From assembly GCA_003344405.1 (NCBI GenBank), contig NOWV01000411.1:1-23519 (forward strand): a stretch of 23,519 bases of DNA. The letters run 5' to 3'. Source of the stretch: Trichoplax sp. H2 (lineage: Eukaryota > Placozoa > Uniplacotomia > Trichoplacea). Under the pieces are notes generated by a model. That model ran no database searches and had not been told where the DNA came from. It saw nothing but the letters and a program-made list of their open reading frames with translations. Below, piece after piece: positions 22,655 through 23,519 of this stretch (position 1 is its first letter; the number at the start of each line of letters is the position of its first letter). A program made the position numbers and the translations under genes.

Positions 22655-22798
22655 ATATAATTTGAACTTGAACTTGAACTTCTATAATAAATAGCAGATA
22701 GAAATGAAAAAAAACTGATTTATCTGTAGTGCTGTACACATATTTGATTATACGGATAGCTATATTTGATATAGTTAGGTTGCTTTGAATAGATATCA
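22655..22798. repeat. 144-bp duplication, left copy
   Basis: Identical over 144 bases to 22883-23026, in the same orientation. It contains three GAACTT hexamers in tandem near its left end. The two copies bracket a run of N, so this is likely an unmerged contig overlap, though a true tandem duplication is possible. Confidence 0.9.
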
Positions 22799-22862
22799 CC
22801 GTGAAGCTAATATTAGATGATTGCTAAATACTATATTAGAAATTGTTGATGACTAATAGTAG

Positions 22863-22882
22863 NNNNNNNNNNNNNNNNNNNN
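22863..22882. other. Assembly gap (20 N)
   Basis: Twenty undetermined bases. The right copy of the 144-bp duplication starts at the base immediately after the gap. Confidence 0.99.
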
Positions 22883-23026
22883 ATATAATTTGAACTTGAA
22901 CTTGAACTTCTATAATAAATAGCAGATAGAAATGAAAAAAAACTGATTTATCTGTAGTGCTGTACACATATTTGATTATACGGATAGCTATATTTGATAT
23001 AGTTAGGTTGCTTTGAATAGATATCA
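22883..23026. repeat. 144-bp duplication, right copy
   Basis: Perfect copy of 22655-22798, beginning at the gap edge and ending AGATATCA, after which the two sequences diverge. Confidence 0.9.
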
Positions 23027-23519
23027 TTATACTGTCTGACACAATCCTTCCACTATCATCTATACTAATTCGGATATTACTTGCAAGTCCTACACTAAAA
23101 TCTTAAATCATCTTACAATACATTACTAAATAAAGAAATATTCTATGAAGGAGAATACTAAATATTAACCTTCATTACACTCTGTTATCGATCTGTACAC
23201 GTAAAGTCTCTAACAATCATATTCACGTAACCCTTAAGGTTATTTATTATCGCTTACAACAAACAACCTCTTTTGCGTTTTTAGCTCACTATAATCCGTA
23301 AATATCTTGTTAATATTTAATAATTTTTTTGCTGTTGACACTAAAAATATCTCTTAGAAGAAGCTAAATACAAAGAAAAATTGCTTTTAGTCCACTGCTC
23401 TTTCAATTTAAAAGTTATGAATATTAGACTAGATACGCATATCATATTAATAATTAAGACCTGTTCCACGTAATGATAAAATCTAAAACGTGAAAGATCA
23501 GTATATATTCTTATATATA
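23027..23519. other. Noncoding DNA to window end, nothing recognised
   Basis: AT-rich with no open frame, repeat or motif that I could support. Confidence 0.45.

Noticed and set aside
22608-23042. Two near-identical 63-68 codon minus-strand frames
   Set aside because: They are the same duplicated 144-bp sequence on both sides of an assembly gap, one reading through N. No domain was recognised.

Overview
The window looks like nuclear DNA of an early-branching animal. It is strongly AT-rich and gene-poor, and its only convincing genes are three class A (rhodopsin-like) G-protein-coupled receptors. All three lie on the minus strand and each is cut once by a short GT-AG intron. Low GC, small introns and lineage-specific receptors with a shared GFWG motif after TM4 fit a placozoan such as Trichoplax or Hoilungia. 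That assignment is inference; an AT-rich cnidarian is the main alternative. No bacterial operon, rRNA, convincing tRNA or CRISPR array was seen.

Layout. Bases 1-8,600 hold no intact gene. They contain a mosaic of old, diverged repeat blocks, named here A (three copies, about 630 bp), B (three copies, about 365 bp, one of them inside a receptor intron) and C (two copies, about 145 bp). Blocks B and C look like decayed coding DNA on the minus strand. Receptor 1 occupies 8623-9895. From 10,000 to 14,700 there is noncoding DNA with a foldback sequence, a pair of 34-bp direct repeats and a G-poor tract. Receptor 2 occupies 14863-16329. From 16,330 to 19,000 nothing coding was recognised. Receptor 3 occupies 19197-21185, and its long intron carries the third copy of block B. 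The last 2.3 kb is noncoding and includes a 20-base assembly gap flanked by two identical 144-bp copies.

The three receptors are dispersed tandem paralogues. In each, a phase-2 intron falls seven residues after position 2.50 in TM2. After joining, the proteins are 372, 364 and 342 residues long, and in each the TM3 cysteine and the arginine of the RY motif are exactly 25 residues apart. All three have lost the acidic residue before RY, keep an NP motif in TM7, and lack the retinal-binding lysine, so they are not photopigments. Ligands and G-protein coupling cannot be read from the sequence.
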